DNA of 64,000 nucleotides from Hyphomonas oceanitis SCH89 (GTDB taxonomy: Bacteria > Pseudomonadota > Alphaproteobacteria > Caulobacterales > Hyphomonadaceae): NCBI RefSeq assembly GCF_000685295.1, contig NZ_ARYL01000017.1:31920-95919 (forward strand), written 5' to 3'. Numbering within the stretch: the first letter of the stretch is position 1; each line of letters opens with the position of its first letter. Below the pieces are notes generated by a model, which saw nothing but the letters and a program-made list of their open reading frames with translations, had not been told where the DNA came from and ran no database searches. The position numbers were made by a program, and so were the translations under genes. Of the stretch, positions 25,163 to 34,047 are shown in pieces.

Positions 25163-25546
25163 ATGTTTCTCAAGTGTGAGCCCAATCCCCATCGCGCAGG
25201 CCGCATGACACGTTCCCTCGTATTCGAGCACGTGCCCGGCCAGCGCTACGCCATTGATGCTGAGCAGCTGCACAAAACGCCCGAGCTTCTGAACGCTTTT
25301 GGCCGCAACATGTATACGCGTTTCCGCGTGCTCGACGCGATCGCCTACATGATTTGCCTGCTCGGCTTCCTCGCCACGCTTGCTTTCGTCTGGTGGGCCT
25401 TCATACCGGGCCTTGCGATCTGTGCCCTGATGCTGGCGACCAACCGCAAATCAGCTGGCGAGATTGCCCGAAAGGCCGCCACGCGCTCGGTCGACAATTT
25501 CCGGACGCTCCACGAAATGGGCTGTCTCTGGCTGGTCTACGCCTAA
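25163..25546 (+). CDS. Small two-TM membrane protein, 127 aa, unrecognised
   Basis: A soluble N-terminal part of about 58 residues ('RSLVFEHVPGQRYAIDAEQL') is followed by two closely spaced hydrophobic segments ('AIAYMICLLGFLATLAFVWW' and 'FIPGLAICALMLAT') and a short basic C-terminal tail. No motif points to a function. The ATG at 25163 lies 17 bases after GGGAGC. Its end overlaps the convergent membrane-protein gene by 4 bases. Confidence 0.68.
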   Translation: MFLKCEPNPHRAGRMTRSLVFEHVPGQRYAIDAEQLHKTPELLNAFGRNMYTRFRVLDAIAYMICLLGFLATLAFVWWAFIPGLAICALMLATNRKSAGEIARKAATRSVDNFRTLHEMGCLWLVYA

Positions 25547-25965
25547 ATCCCGATCAGGCCGAGAATGCCGGCAATCACGGCAATCAGCATGAACATCAGT
25601 GACAGGCTGACCGATACGGCGCGCTGATCCTTGCGGCTTGTCCGCACGCCCTTCGGATTCTTGCCCTCTTTCGGCGCCAGCATCAGCCGCGTCGAGAAGA
25701 AGCCGAAGGCCGCCAGCGCCGCTGTCACGGTCGCCGCCCAACTGGTTGCGATCGCGAAAAAGGCCATCGCCGCCAGCATGATCCCGGCAATCGGGACGGC
25801 GGTCGCGTGCAGCAATTCGCGCACATGCCGGTCGGCCCGGCTGCCATCGAGCTTGTCGAAGCTGCAATTGGGCGAGGCGATCGCCACGACCCAGCCCGCG
25901 CCAATGGCCATGGCACTCGCTGCTACGCCCAGCCCGCCCGCATAATGCTGTATCTCTGCAATCAT
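25543..25965 (-). CDS. Integral membrane protein, 140 aa, unrecognised
   Basis: About four hydrophobic segments are seen: 'LGVAASAMAIGAGWVVAIA', 'AVPIAGIMLAAMAFFAIA', 'AATVTAALAAFGFFSTRLML' and 'SLSLMFMLIAVIAGILGLIG'. A Lys/Arg-rich loop ('PKEGKNPKGVRTSRKDQR') separates the last two. I do not recognise a family or catalytic motif. ATG at 25965. It overlaps the stop of the convergent two-TM gene by 4 bases. Confidence 0.7.
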   Translation of the reverse strand: MIAEIQHYAGGLGVAASAMAIGAGWVVAIASPNCSFDKLDGSRADRHVRELLHATAVPIAGIMLAAMAFFAIATSWAATVTAALAAFGFFSTRLMLAPKEGKNPKGVRTSRKDQRAVSVSLSLMFMLIAVIAGILGLIGI

Positions 25966-26082
25966 GCGCGCTTCATGCAGGGATTCGCGTTCATGCGGGA
26001 AGCGAATTCGCTATGGGCGCTGATTGCAGTCGTGGGCCGTCCGACCAGTGATTGTCGGACGCGCCCCTCACTTTATCAGGCC

Positions 26083-27213
26083 TTAAAGCGCTGTTTCGTA
26101 GACCTTGGCATAATCATCCGCGCTCATCGTGCGTGGATTGCCGAAATGCGCGAGATCCTTGAGGGCATATTCAACGATGCCCGGGCCGTCCGCAGCCGTC
26201 AGGCCGATATCCGACAATGTCTTCGGAATACCGATCGCATCGTTCAGGTCCTGGATCGCATCACCGAGATCAGCCTTTTGCTTCAGGCCCATGGCGGCGC
26301 GCAGGCGGACATATTTCTCGTCGGCAGCGCCTTCATGGAAGCGCAGGATATGCGGCAGGAAAATCGCGTTCAGCGTGCCATGGTGCAGTTTCTTCTCATG
26401 CAGGCGGCCCGCCGCATGGCTGAGCGCATGCACGCCGCCAAGGCCCTTCACGAAAGCCAGCGCGCCCTCATAGCTCGCCATCATCATGTGCCAGCGCGCT
26501 TCCGGGTCACCGCCATCCTTCACGGCCTTCTCAAGCCAGCCACCGCCGAGCGCCCGCACGACGCCGTCATAGCCGATGCCTTCAGCCGGCGGGTTCACGG
26601 TTGGCGTCAGCACAGCCTCGATACAGTGCGTCACGGCGTCCATGCCGGTCGCGGCCGTCATATAGGCTGGCAGACCGAGCGTCAGGTCCGGATCGCAGAT
26701 CGCCGTCGACGGAATGAGGTTCGGTGATGCAAACGTCTCCTTACGGCCATTCTCCATCGTCGTGATCATGCCGATCGAGACTTCCGAGCCCGTGCCCGCC
26801 GTGGTCGGAATGGCAATCAGCGGCGGAATCTTGCCGATCTTCTTGGCGCCGCCAATAATGGCCGCATAATTCTCGAGCGGCTCCGGGTGGGAAGCCATCA
26901 GGCCGATCGCCTTGGCATGGTCCATCGAGGAGCCACCGCCGACGGCAATGATCCCATCCGCGCCGCTATCCTTGTAGGCCTGCGTCGCGATCTTGGCCTG
27001 CGTTTCGGTCGGGTTGGCGACCGTCTCGGCAAAGATGCCCGCAGGCGCAGTGCCCAGAGCGGCCACGACCTTGTCCAGAATGCCCGCCGCCTTGATGCCC
27101 GGATCGGTCACGATGAAGGCCCGTGTGATGCCGAGCTTCTTCGCGGTGACTTCCAGCTGCTTCAGCGCACCGGAATCAAAGATGCAGGGCGTAAGGAAAT
27201 TGATGACGGGCAT
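26083..27213 (-). CDS. Iron-containing (type III) alcohol dehydrogenase
   Basis: NAD(P)-dependent oxidoreductase that interconverts alcohols and aldehydes or ketones. The coenzyme-binding motif 'AVGGGSSMDHAKAIG' and the TTAGTGSE block ('IPTTAGTGSEVSIGMIT') are intact. The metal ligands of the family are visible: the Asp in 'AICDPDLTLG' and His residues in 'GMDAVTHCIEAVL', 'GVHALSHAAG' and 'KKLHHGTLNAIFLP'. Length 376 aa fits. It is a single gene with AGGATAG upstream of the ATG; substrate not determinable. Confidence 0.93.
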   Translation of the reverse strand: MPVINFLTPCIFDSGALKQLEVTAKKLGITRAFIVTDPGIKAAGILDKVVAALGTAPAGIFAETVANPTETQAKIATQAYKDSGADGIIAVGGGSSMDHAKAIGLMASHPEPLENYAAIIGGAKKIGKIPPLIAIPTTAGTGSEVSIGMITTMENGRKETFASPNLIPSTAICDPDLTLGLPAYMTAATGMDAVTHCIEAVLTPTVNPPAEGIGYDGVVRALGGGWLEKAVKDGGDPEARWHMMMASYEGALAFVKGLGGVHALSHAAGRLHEKKLHHGTLNAIFLPHILRFHEGAADEKYVRLRAAMGLKQKADLGDAIQDLNDAIGIPKTLSDIGLTAADGPGIVEYALKDLAHFGNPRTMSADDYAKVYETAL

Positions 27214-27511
27214 GAAAACTATCCTGTGAGGGCCGGGATCGGCATGAGTATGCCGGCATGTTCCCCGCTCGCGCGCACAAGTTCAAGCCTGCCGCAACGG
27301 GAAATACCCCGCCATCACGCCGCACCCCATCCATCAACGCGGCGCAATCCGTCTTGGTCCCACGCCCCGGCGGGCCCCGCAATCGGGACTTCTACCTATC
27401 CGGGCGCTCATGTCGCGCGGCGCGCGACCGCGCGTCAAAACGGACAATTACCAAAGTAAAAACAAAGGCCTACCTCCCGCTCATCGCAGTCACTTTTCGG
27501 GGTATAGACCA

Positions 27512-28192
27512 ATGAAACATCTCCTTCTCGCCGCCCTCATGGCCAGCGCCGCCTGGGCCGGAACCAGCCCGGCCGCAGAGGCCCAGGACAATCCCTGGAT
27601 GCTGCGCGCCCGGGTCATCGGCGTCCTTCCGGACGAAAGCGGCACACTCAAGGTCGGCGCGGCCACCCTGCCCGGCGATGTCGATATCGGCGACCAGTAC
27701 GTGCCGGAATTCGACATCACTTACTTCTTCACGAAGCATCTCGCCGCCGAACTGATCCTTGGCGTCACGCCGCATGATGTGAAAGCCGTCAACGTCACCG
27801 TTCCCGGCGCGCTCACCAATGCCACGATCGATCTTGGCGACGTCTGGCTCCTGCCGCCCACGCTGACCGCTCAATACCACTTCACCGAAATGGGCCGCTT
27901 CAAGCCCTATGTCGGCGCCGGCGTTAACGCGACCTTCTTCTTCGACGAGGATAAAGGCAAAGTGGCCGACGGCATCAGCTATGATTCCAGCTTCGGCCCC
28001 GCCCTGCAGGCCGGGTTCGACTATGATCTCGACGGCGAGCCAGGTGGCTGGGCCTTCAATGCGGACATCAAGAAGATCTGGATCAACACGGACGTCACCG
28101 TCGATTTCACGACAGCGCTGGGCGCCAAGGTGAAGGCCGATGTCGATATCGATCCGCTCGTTATCGGCGTCGGGCTTGGCTACAAGTTCTAG
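27512..28192 (+). CDS. ompW: OmpW-family outer membrane protein
   Basis: Eight-stranded outer-membrane beta-barrel with a hydrophobic pore, linked in other bacteria to small hydrophobic compounds and stress. ATG at 27512 gives a signal peptide '[20 protein letters not shown]' ending near AEA-Q. The mature start '[17 protein letters not shown]', '[18 protein letters not shown]' and '[20 protein letters not shown]' are classical OmpW blocks, and the chain ends in the barrel signature 'GLGYKF' with terminal Phe. 226 aa. It has its own terminator. Confidence 0.93.
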   Translation: MKHLLLAALMASAAWAGTSPAAEAQDNPWMLRARVIGVLPDESGTLKVGAATLPGDVDIGDQYVPEFDITYFFTKHLAAELILGVTPHDVKAVNVTVPGALTNATIDLGDVWLLPPTLTAQYHFTEMGRFKPYVGAGVNATFFFDEDKGKVADGISYDSSFGPALQAGFDYDLDGEPGGWAFNADIKKIWINTDVTVDFTTALGAKVKADVDIDPLVIGVGLGYKF

Positions 28193-28239
28193 CGCCGGAC
28201 GGACCGCTGTTCCTCCCGGAAGCAGCGACCGTCATACTG

Positions 28240-28269
28240 AACCGCGCCTCGCAAGGGCGCGGTTTTTTT
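28240..28269 (+). terminator. Rho-independent terminator for ompW
   Basis: AACCGCGCC (28240-28248) and GGCGCGGTT (28256-28264) form a perfect 9-bp stem with a 7-base loop, merging into a T7 run ending at 28269. It is 48 bases after the ompW stop. Confidence 0.93.
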
Positions 28270-28290
28270 GTGCATTGAAATCATTGCACA
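28269..28290. promoter_or_regulatory. 22-bp palindrome just upstream of the double ABC ATPase gene
   Basis: TGTGCA (28269-28274) and TGCACA (28285-28290) are perfect arms, and the inner bases are largely symmetric (9 of 11 positions per half). It begins at the end of the ompW terminator and ends 30 bases before the ATG at 28320, so it could be an operator or a transcript-start element for that gene. Confidence 0.35.
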
Positions 28291-28319
28291 TGTCCTCACC
28301 CGATGTAGAGATTGCGGGC

Positions 28320-30155
28320 ATGAGCATACTTTCCGTGAATGACCTTGTGGTCGATTTCGACACGCCCGACGGCCTTGTGCACGCGGTGCGCGGTATCAGC
28401 TTTGATGTTGCTGAGGGCGAATGCCTCGGCATTGTCGGCGAAAGCGGGTCCGGCAAGAGTCAGACAGCGCTTGCCGCGCTCGGTCTTCTGGCCGGAAACG
28501 GCACGGCGACCGGCCATATCGATTTCAACGGCACCAATATGCTGGACGCCCCGATTGAGGCCCTGCGCAAGATCCGCGGCGCACAGATGTCCATGATCTT
28601 CCAGGATCCGCTGACCAGCCTGACCCCCCACATGACCGTCGGCGCGCAGATGCGCGAAGTCCTGGCGCTGCATAAGGGCGTCAAGGGCGAGGAAGCCGAC
28701 AAGCGCTGCGTCGAATGGCTGGAGAATGTCCGCATTCCGGAAGCTGCCCGCCGCATGGACCAGTTCCCGCACGAGCTTTCCGGCGGCATGCGCCAGCGCG
28801 TCATGATCGCCATCGCCATGCTCTGCAATCCACGCCTGCTGCTGGCCGACGAGCCAACAACGGCGCTGGATGTGACCGTTCAGGCCCAGGTCCTGGACCT
28901 GATGAATGACCTCAAGCGCGATACGGGCACCGGCATCGCCCTCATCACCCATGACATGGGCGTCGTTGCACGCATGTGCGACCGCGTGATCGTCATGCGT
29001 CATGGCGAGATCGTCGAGCGCGGCACGGTCGACGAGATTTTCTACAATCCCCAGCACGCCTATACGAAGATGCTGCTCGAAGCGGTGCCCCGGATCGACC
29101 AGCCGGATCGGCGCGGCCGCCCGACGCTCGGCCCGGCCCCGGACGCATCAATCAAACCCGTTCTCGAAGTCGACGACATGAAGATCCACTTCCCCATCCG
29201 GGTGAAGGGCGGTCTTTTTGGCAAGACAAAGCCGCTCAAGGCGGTCAACGGCGTCTCGTTTGACCTGCGCCCCGGCGAAACGCTGGGCGTTGTCGGGGAA
29301 TCCGGCTGCGGCAAGTCCACGCTCGCGCGCGGCGTCCTGCGTCTGATCCCGCCGACCGACGGCAAGGTCGCCTGGCTCGGCAAGGACATTACCAAGGCCG
29401 GCAAATCCGAAATGGACGGCCTGCGCGACGATCTCCAGATCGTTTTCCAGGATCCGCTCGCCAGCCTCGACCCGCGCATGACCATCGGCGCTTCGATTGC
29501 CGAACCCCTTCAGGTACATGAACCGCGCCTCACCCGCGCCGAACGTGACGAGCGCGTCCAGGCGATCATGCCCCGCGTCGGCCTCGACCCAGCCCTTATC
29601 AACCGCTACCCGCACGAACTATCCGGCGGCCAGAACCAGCGCGTCGGCATTGCCCGCGCGATGATCCTGAAGCCAAAACTCGTTATCTGCGACGAGGCCG
29701 TCTCGGCGCTCGATGTGTCCGTACAGGCACAGGTTGTCGACCTGCTGATTGAACTCCAGAAGGAATTCGGCCTCGCGATGATCTTCATCAGCCATGACCT
29801 CTCGGTCGTGCGCGAGATCAGCCACCGCGTCATGGTGCTCTATCTCGGTCGGGTTGTGGAACTGGCCGGCCGGACCGCCATCTATGAGGATGCCCGCCAT
29901 CCGTACACGAAGGCGCTGATCGCCGCCGTCCCGGCTGCCGACCCGAAACTGGAACGCACCCGCGAGCGCATCAAGCTGACCGGAGACCTGCCGAGCCCGC
30001 TGGATAGCCGGGCCCCGCTTCGCTTCCTGAAGTCAAAGCGCGTGGACGATCCCGATGCCGAACAATACCAGCCGCAACTGGTCGAAATCGCGCCAGGACA
30101 TATGGTGGCCGAGCATGACGCGGTCCTGGGCAGCGAAGGGCTGCATATAAGCTGA
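28320..30155 (+). CDS. Double-domain ABC transporter ATP-binding protein (peptide type, YejF/GsiA-like)
   Basis: Two fused nucleotide-binding domains, as in the ATPases of oligopeptide, glutathione or microcin C importers. First domain: 'GESGSGKSQ', '[15 protein letters not shown]', '[12 protein letters not shown]'. Second domain: 'GESGCGKST', '[15 protein letters not shown]', '[12 protein letters not shown]'. Each is followed by the oligopeptide-type C-terminal region ('[16 protein letters not shown]' and '[17 protein letters not shown]'). The ATG at 28320 starts directly at the domain; 28290 is an in-frame alternative. 611 aa. No permease or binding-protein gene is adjacent, so its partners must be encoded elsewhere. 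Confidence 0.92.
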   Translation: MSILSVNDLVVDFDTPDGLVHAVRGISFDVAEGECLGIVGESGSGKSQTALAALGLLAGNGTATGHIDFNGTNMLDAPIEALRKIRGAQMSMIFQDPLTSLTPHMTVGAQMREVLALHKGVKGEEADKRCVEWLENVRIPEAARRMDQFPHELSGGMRQRVMIAIAMLCNPRLLLADEPTTALDVTVQAQVLDLMNDLKRDTGTGIALITHDMGVVARMCDRVIVMRHGEIVERGTVDEIFYNPQHAYTKMLLEAVPRIDQPDRRGRPTLGPAPDASIKPVLEVDDMKIHFPIRVKGGLFGKTKPLKAVNGVSFDLRPGETLGVVGESGCGKSTLARGVLRLIPPTDGKVAWLGKDITKAGKSEMDGLRDDLQIVFQDPLASLDPRMTIGASIAEPLQVHEPRLTRAERDERVQAIMPRVGLDPALINRYPHELSGGQNQRVGIARAMILKPKLVICDEAVSALDVSVQAQVVDLLIELQKEFGLAMIFISHDLSVVREISHRVMVLYLGRVVELAGRTAIYEDARHPYTKALIAAVPAADPKLERTRERIKLTGDLPSPLDSRAPLRFLKSKRVDDPDAEQYQPQLVEIAPGHMVAEHDAVLGSEGLHIS

Positions 30156-30263
30156 TTATCAGCATGCAGAGCCCGGGAATCATAACATTGGTTATTCCAG
30201 ATTCTTTTAAAATGGTTAGAGTGCCGTCCGCTCGCCCCGTCCGGGGCTTCAACAGGCCAATCA

Positions 30264-31307
30264 ATGTACAAGATCAGACCGAAGCCGCCGACCGAAACCA
30301 ATCGCATTGACCGGCCCGTTCCAGGCTCGTTCGACTTCCAGCAAGCCTTCGAGCTGTCGCCGAGCCCTCTGATGATCCTGAACAGGGATCTCGACTATGT
30401 TTACGCGAACGCCGCCTATCTGGTGACCACAGGCTGTAGCCTGTCGGAAATTCAGGGACGCAATGTGTTTGAGGCCTTTCCGGAAACGGAAGCACGGACA
30501 GCCCTCTTCAGGGCGGCATTCGAACAGGCCTTTGGTGGCAGCGAAAACGTCTTGATGACCGAACCCTATGCCATCCCGGTTGATGGCGGCGGCATGCGCG
30601 AAGTGGTGTGGATCTGCACCCAAATCCCCCTCCGCAACGCCGCAGGAGAGGTCGAATACGTGATGCAGAACGCTGTCGACATCACCGAGAAGCACCAAAG
30701 AGAGCAGGAAAACCGTGTCCTGATGCGTGAACTGGACCACCGGGTAAAGAACTCGCTCGCCACAATGCAGGCGGTCACCCGCATGTCACTCGTCGAATCC
30801 AAATCCATGCAGGAGGCGCGTGACGACCTACTGGCCCGCATGCATGCCATGTCCGAAGTCCAGAACCTCTTGGTTGAGCGCAATTGGGCCGGCTCAAACA
30901 TCGAAGCCGTACTTTCAAATGCCCTGATACCCTTTGGCTATGAACCAGACGGGGCCTCCCGCATCACGCTGGACGGCCCACATGCCCGCGTCACCGCCAA
31001 ACAGGCGCAGGCCCTTTCCATGGCGCTGCACGAGCTGGCCACCAATGCCGCCAAGTATGGCGCGCTCTCCAATGATGAAGGAACCGTCCATGTCGGCTGG
31101 ACGTTCAACAACACGAACGGCTCACATTTCGATCTGACCTGGCGGGAGTCCGGCGGGCCGGCTGTGACAAAGCCAACCCGCAGGGGTTTCGGGACGACGA
31201 TGTTGACCCGGATCCTCGCACAGGAAATTAACGGCGACCTATCACTGGATTACAAGCCCGACGGCCTTGTTTGTAAAATGGAAGGGTGGCTTGACAACGG
31301 AAAGTGA
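30264..31307 (+). CDS. PAS domain HWE-type sensor histidine kinase
   Basis: Soluble sensor kinase. A PAS domain (about residues 25-145: 'AFELSPSPLMILNRDLDYVY' and 'YVMQNAVDITEKHQ') precedes an HWE kinase core. The phospho-accepting His159 is in 'MRELDHRVKNSLATMQA', the N box is 'LHELATNAAKYGALS', and the family's W-x-E motif is 'WRESGGPAV' followed by 'GFGTTMLTRI'. No transmembrane segment is visible, so the signal is probably cytoplasmic. The stop lies immediately before the receiver gene, so kinase and regulator are expressed together. HWE kinases often feed general-stress or light-response pathways in alphaproteobacteria. Confidence 0.93.
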   Translation: MYKIRPKPPTETNRIDRPVPGSFDFQQAFELSPSPLMILNRDLDYVYANAAYLVTTGCSLSEIQGRNVFEAFPETEARTALFRAAFEQAFGGSENVLMTEPYAIPVDGGGMREVVWICTQIPLRNAAGEVEYVMQNAVDITEKHQREQENRVLMRELDHRVKNSLATMQAVTRMSLVESKSMQEARDDLLARMHAMSEVQNLLVERNWAGSNIEAVLSNALIPFGYEPDGASRITLDGPHARVTAKQAQALSMALHELATNAAKYGALSNDEGTVHVGWTFNNTNGSHFDLTWRESGGPAVTKPTRRGFGTTMLTRILAQEINGDLSLDYKPDGLVCKMEGWLDNGK

Positions 31308-31309
31308 CA

Positions 31310-31675
31310 ATGACCGCCACCCGAATATTCATTGTCGAGGACGAAGCCATTCTCCTCTGCGATCTCGAAGACATCGTCACCCACCTCGGATATGACCTTG
31401 CGGGCAGCGCCACCAGCCTCGACGAGGCGATGGACAAGCTGAAAGACGGTCAGAAGCCGGATATCGCCCTGCTCGATCTCAACCTGAACGGCACGCCCAG
31501 CGACCCGATCGCCGACTATCTGATCGCCGCCGACGTGCCCATCCTGTTCGTCTCCGGCTATGGCCGCCGGGGCCTCGCCGAGCGCTTCAGCGCCTGCCAT
31601 GTCCTGCAGAAGCCCTATGACGAGACCAAGCTGGCAAATGCCCTTGAGCGGCTAATCGCCGGCGAAGCCCCCTGA
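31310..31675 (+). CDS. Single-domain response regulator receiver
   Basis: CheY-like receiver without an output domain (121 aa). The acidic pocket is in 'IFIVEDEAILL', the phosphorylated Asp56 in 'IALLDLNLNG', the conserved Ser in 'ILFVSGYG' and Lys in 'VLQKPYDETKL'. ATG at 31310 has GGAAAG at a 5-base distance; an in-frame GTG at 31304 overlaps the kinase stop. Probably the cognate partner of the HWE kinase, acting by protein-protein contact or as a phosphate sink. Confidence 0.93.
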   Translation: MTATRIFIVEDEAILLCDLEDIVTHLGYDLAGSATSLDEAMDKLKDGQKPDIALLDLNLNGTPSDPIADYLIAADVPILFVSGYGRRGLAERFSACHVLQKPYDETKLANALERLIAGEAP

Positions 31676-31723
31676 AACCCCGCTGAACGGACTCAAAACG
31701 GTCCCTCAAGTCCCCTGATTGTC

Positions 31724-31768
31724 CCCGGACTGGTCCGGGAGTGGTCCGGGAATGGTCCGGGAATACCC
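31724..31768. repeat. Hairpin plus three 11-bp tandem repeats; shares 15 bases with 49236-49250
   Basis: CCCGGA-CTGG-TCCGGG (31724-31739) is a hairpin. TGGTCCGGGA recurs at 31731, 31742 and 31753, an exact 11-base period, and the last copy runs into ATACCC. The 15-mer GGTCCGGGAATACCC (31754-31768) occurs again at 49236-49250, where the same kind of hairpin precedes another gene start. This looks like a dispersed extragenic palindrome. Confidence 0.65.
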
Positions 31769-31849
31769 ACAGAACGACCTGCATTTCCCCGCCTTGCCCT
31801 TATGGGGTTGGGAGAATAGGGTGCGCCGACTTCAACCGGGACCCCTGAA

Positions 31850-33076
31850 ATGCCTGATACACTGACCTCCACCCTGCCCGTGACCCTGTCTGACATCGAA
31901 GCCGCCGCGCGCGTCCTCGAAGGCCAGATTGTGCATACGCCAATGCACTATTCGCGGACTCTGTCGGCCATTACCGGGGCCGAAGTATGGGTGAAGTTCG
32001 AGAACCTCCAGTTCACCGCCGCCTTCAAGGAGCGCGGCGCCCTGAACCGTCTCACGCACCTCTCAGATGCCCAGCGCAAGGCAGGCGTCATCGCCGCTTC
32101 CGCCGGCAACCATTCCCAGGGCGTGGCCTATCATGCCCGGCGCCTCGGCATCCCCGCCACGATCGTGATGCCGCGCACCACGCCCTTCAGCAAGGTCGAG
32201 CAAACCCGCAGCCACGGCGCAGAGATCGTTCTCCACGGCCTGAACTTCGATGAAGCAAAGGCCGAAGCCTATAATATCTGCCAGCGCAGGGGCCTGACCT
32301 TTATCCATCCCTTTGATGACCCGCATGTCATGGCTGGCCAGGGCACTGTCGCGCTGGAGATGCTGGCCGAGGTTCCCGAACTCGAGACACTGATCGTCCC
32401 GATCGGCGGTGGCGGACTGATCTCCGGCATGGCCATCGCTGCCAAAGGCCTCAACCCTAACATCAGCATCATCGGTGTGCAGGCCTCCATGTATCCGGCC
32501 ATGCTCTGCGAAATCGAAGGCCGGGACGTCCATGTCGGCGGCGCCACGATTGCCGAAGGCATTGCTGTACGCGATGTCGGCCGCCTGCCGCTGCAGGTCG
32601 TGCGCGACCTGGTCGACGAGATCCTCCTTGTCGAGGAAGAGCACCTTGAGCAGGCCATCACGCTCTATGTGAACGTCGAAAAGACGGTCGCGGAAGGCGC
32701 CGGCGCTGCAGGCCTCGCGGCTCTCCTCGCCCACCCCGGCAAGTTCAAGGGCAAGAAAGTCGGCCTCGTCCTTTGCGGCGGCAATATCGACACGCGCCTC
32801 CTGGCATCCGTGCTCACCCGCGCCCTCGTGCGCGAGAAACGCCTCGCCTCCATCCGCATCATCGGCGACGACCGGCCGGGCCTGCTCGCGCTGGTCTCCA
32901 AGATCATCGGCGACAATGGCGCAAATATCATGGAAGTCGCTCACAACCGCCTCGCGCTGGACGTGCCTGCCAAGGGCGCCGAGTTCGATATTCTCATCGA
33001 AACCCGCGACAGCCAACACACGCAGGACGTAATCGACGCCCTCACCGCCGAGGGTTACCCGCCGCGTCCCCTGTAG
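31850..33076 (+). CDS. ilvA: Threonine ammonia-lyase (biosynthetic/catabolic type with ACT domain)
   Basis: PLP enzyme that deaminates threonine to 2-oxobutanoate, feeding isoleucine synthesis or catabolism. The PLP Lys is in 'TAAFKERGALNRL', with 'ASAGNHSQGVAYHARRLG', 'HPFDDPHVMAGQGTVALEM' and the Gly loop 'VPIGGGGLISGMAIAAKGL'. The C-terminal ~80 residues are a single ACT-like domain ('IIGDDRPGLLALVSKIIGD'). At 408 aa with one ACT domain it is the medium form, as opposed to the 514-aa E. coli IlvA with two; it could equally be named TdcB-like. Confidence 0.88.
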   Translation: MPDTLTSTLPVTLSDIEAAARVLEGQIVHTPMHYSRTLSAITGAEVWVKFENLQFTAAFKERGALNRLTHLSDAQRKAGVIAASAGNHSQGVAYHARRLGIPATIVMPRTTPFSKVEQTRSHGAEIVLHGLNFDEAKAEAYNICQRRGLTFIHPFDDPHVMAGQGTVALEMLAEVPELETLIVPIGGGGLISGMAIAAKGLNPNISIIGVQASMYPAMLCEIEGRDVHVGGATIAEGIAVRDVGRLPLQVVRDLVDEILLVEEEHLEQAITLYVNVEKTVAEGAGAAGLAALLAHPGKFKGKKVGLVLCGGNIDTRLLASVLTRALVREKRLASIRIIGDDRPGLLALVSKIIGDNGANIMEVAHNRLALDVPAKGAEFDILIETRDSQHTQDVIDALTAEGYPPRPL

Positions 33077-33148
33077 CGTTAAGGTGACTTGGGCCGAAAA
33101 GCCCCCTAGACCCGCGCCGAAACTGAACCAGACGGAGCCTGACCCGAG

Positions 33149-34033
33149 ATGATCCGCACATTCGCTGCAGCCTGCGCTGCCCTCTTCATGATCGCTGCCT
33201 GCAGCCAGTCCAAGGAAATCACCGACGTGAACGCGCCATTCGAGAAATACCTGCCATGGGATGCCGACGGAAAGGACGTGAAGTCCGCCGAAGGTGGCCT
33301 GCAATATATCGTGCTGAACGAAGGCCCGAAGGACGGCAAGTCGCCCGTGCCGACCGACATGGTGCGCGTCAATTATGACGGCCGCACAGCGGCAGGCGAA
33401 AAATTCGACAGCTCCTTTGACCGCGGCCAGCCAGCTTCCTTCAAGCTGAACCAGGTCATTCCGGGCTGGACCCAGGGCCTGCAGCTGATGAGCGAAGGCG
33501 ATGACTACCTCTTCTTCATTCCGAACAAACTTGCCTATGGCAACACGGCGCGCGGCAATGTCATCAAGGCTGGCGACGACCTTGTCTTCCGCGTCAACCT
33601 TCTTGAAGTGATGGAGCCCAAAACGGCCGATACCGCCGCCTGGAAGAAATACATGCCATGGGATTCCAGCCTGCCCGAAGTCAAGAAAACCAAGTCAGGC
33701 CTTGAATATATCGTGCTCGCCAGCGGCGATCCGTCAGGCCCATCGCCGGAAAACGGCGAAATGGTTGCCGTTTATTATGACGGCCGCCTCGCCGAAAACG
33801 GCGAACAGTTTGACAGCTCGTATGAGCGTGGCGCGCCGGAAGTCTTCCCGTCCAACCAGCTGATCCCGGGCTGGGTCGAGGCGCTCGCGATGATGAAGCC
33901 CGGCGACCGCTGGATGGTCTACATCCCGGCTGACCTCGGCTACGGCGCTGCCGGCACGCCCGGTGGCCCGATCCCGCCAAACGCAGCCCTGCAGTTCGAA
34001 GTCGAACTCATGGACGTAATGAAACGCGGCTAA
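33149..34033 (+). CDS. Lipoprotein with two tandem FKBP-type prolyl isomerase domains
   Basis: Envelope peptidyl-prolyl cis-trans isomerase. The signal 'MIRTFAAACAALFMIAAC' has the lipid Cys at residue 18. Two FKBP domains follow: domain 1 has 'NYDGRTAAGEKFDSSFDRG', 'QVIPGWTQGL' and 'IPNKLAYGN'; domain 2 has 'YYDGRLAENGEQFDSSYERG', 'QLIPGWVEALAMM' and 'IPADLGYGAAGTPGGPIPPN'. Domain 2 keeps the full consensus and is the better candidate for catalysis; domain 1 has lost part of the flap ('YGNTARGNVIKAGD'). The repeated 'KYLPWD' and 'KYMPWD' starts show that a whole unit was duplicated. 294 aa. Confidence 0.93.
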   Translation: MIRTFAAACAALFMIAACSQSKEITDVNAPFEKYLPWDADGKDVKSAEGGLQYIVLNEGPKDGKSPVPTDMVRVNYDGRTAAGEKFDSSFDRGQPASFKLNQVIPGWTQGLQLMSEGDDYLFFIPNKLAYGNTARGNVIKAGDDLVFRVNLLEVMEPKTADTAAWKKYMPWDSSLPEVKKTKSGLEYIVLASGDPSGPSPENGEMVAVYYDGRLAENGEQFDSSYERGAPEVFPSNQLIPGWVEALAMMKPGDRWMVYIPADLGYGAAGTPGGPIPPNAALQFEVELMDVMKRG

Positions 34034-34047
34034 GGCCGCAGGCCCGC

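Noticed and set aside
27240..27264. GGCAT/ATGCC hairpin in the leader of the Fe-alcohol dehydrogenase as a riboswitch
   Set aside because: A single short stem with no conserved aptamer-like elements; not supportable as a riboswitch.
31724..31768. Possible CRISPR-like array
   Set aside because: Only three 11-base units, contiguous with no spacers, and no cas genes nearby; treated as a tandem repeat.
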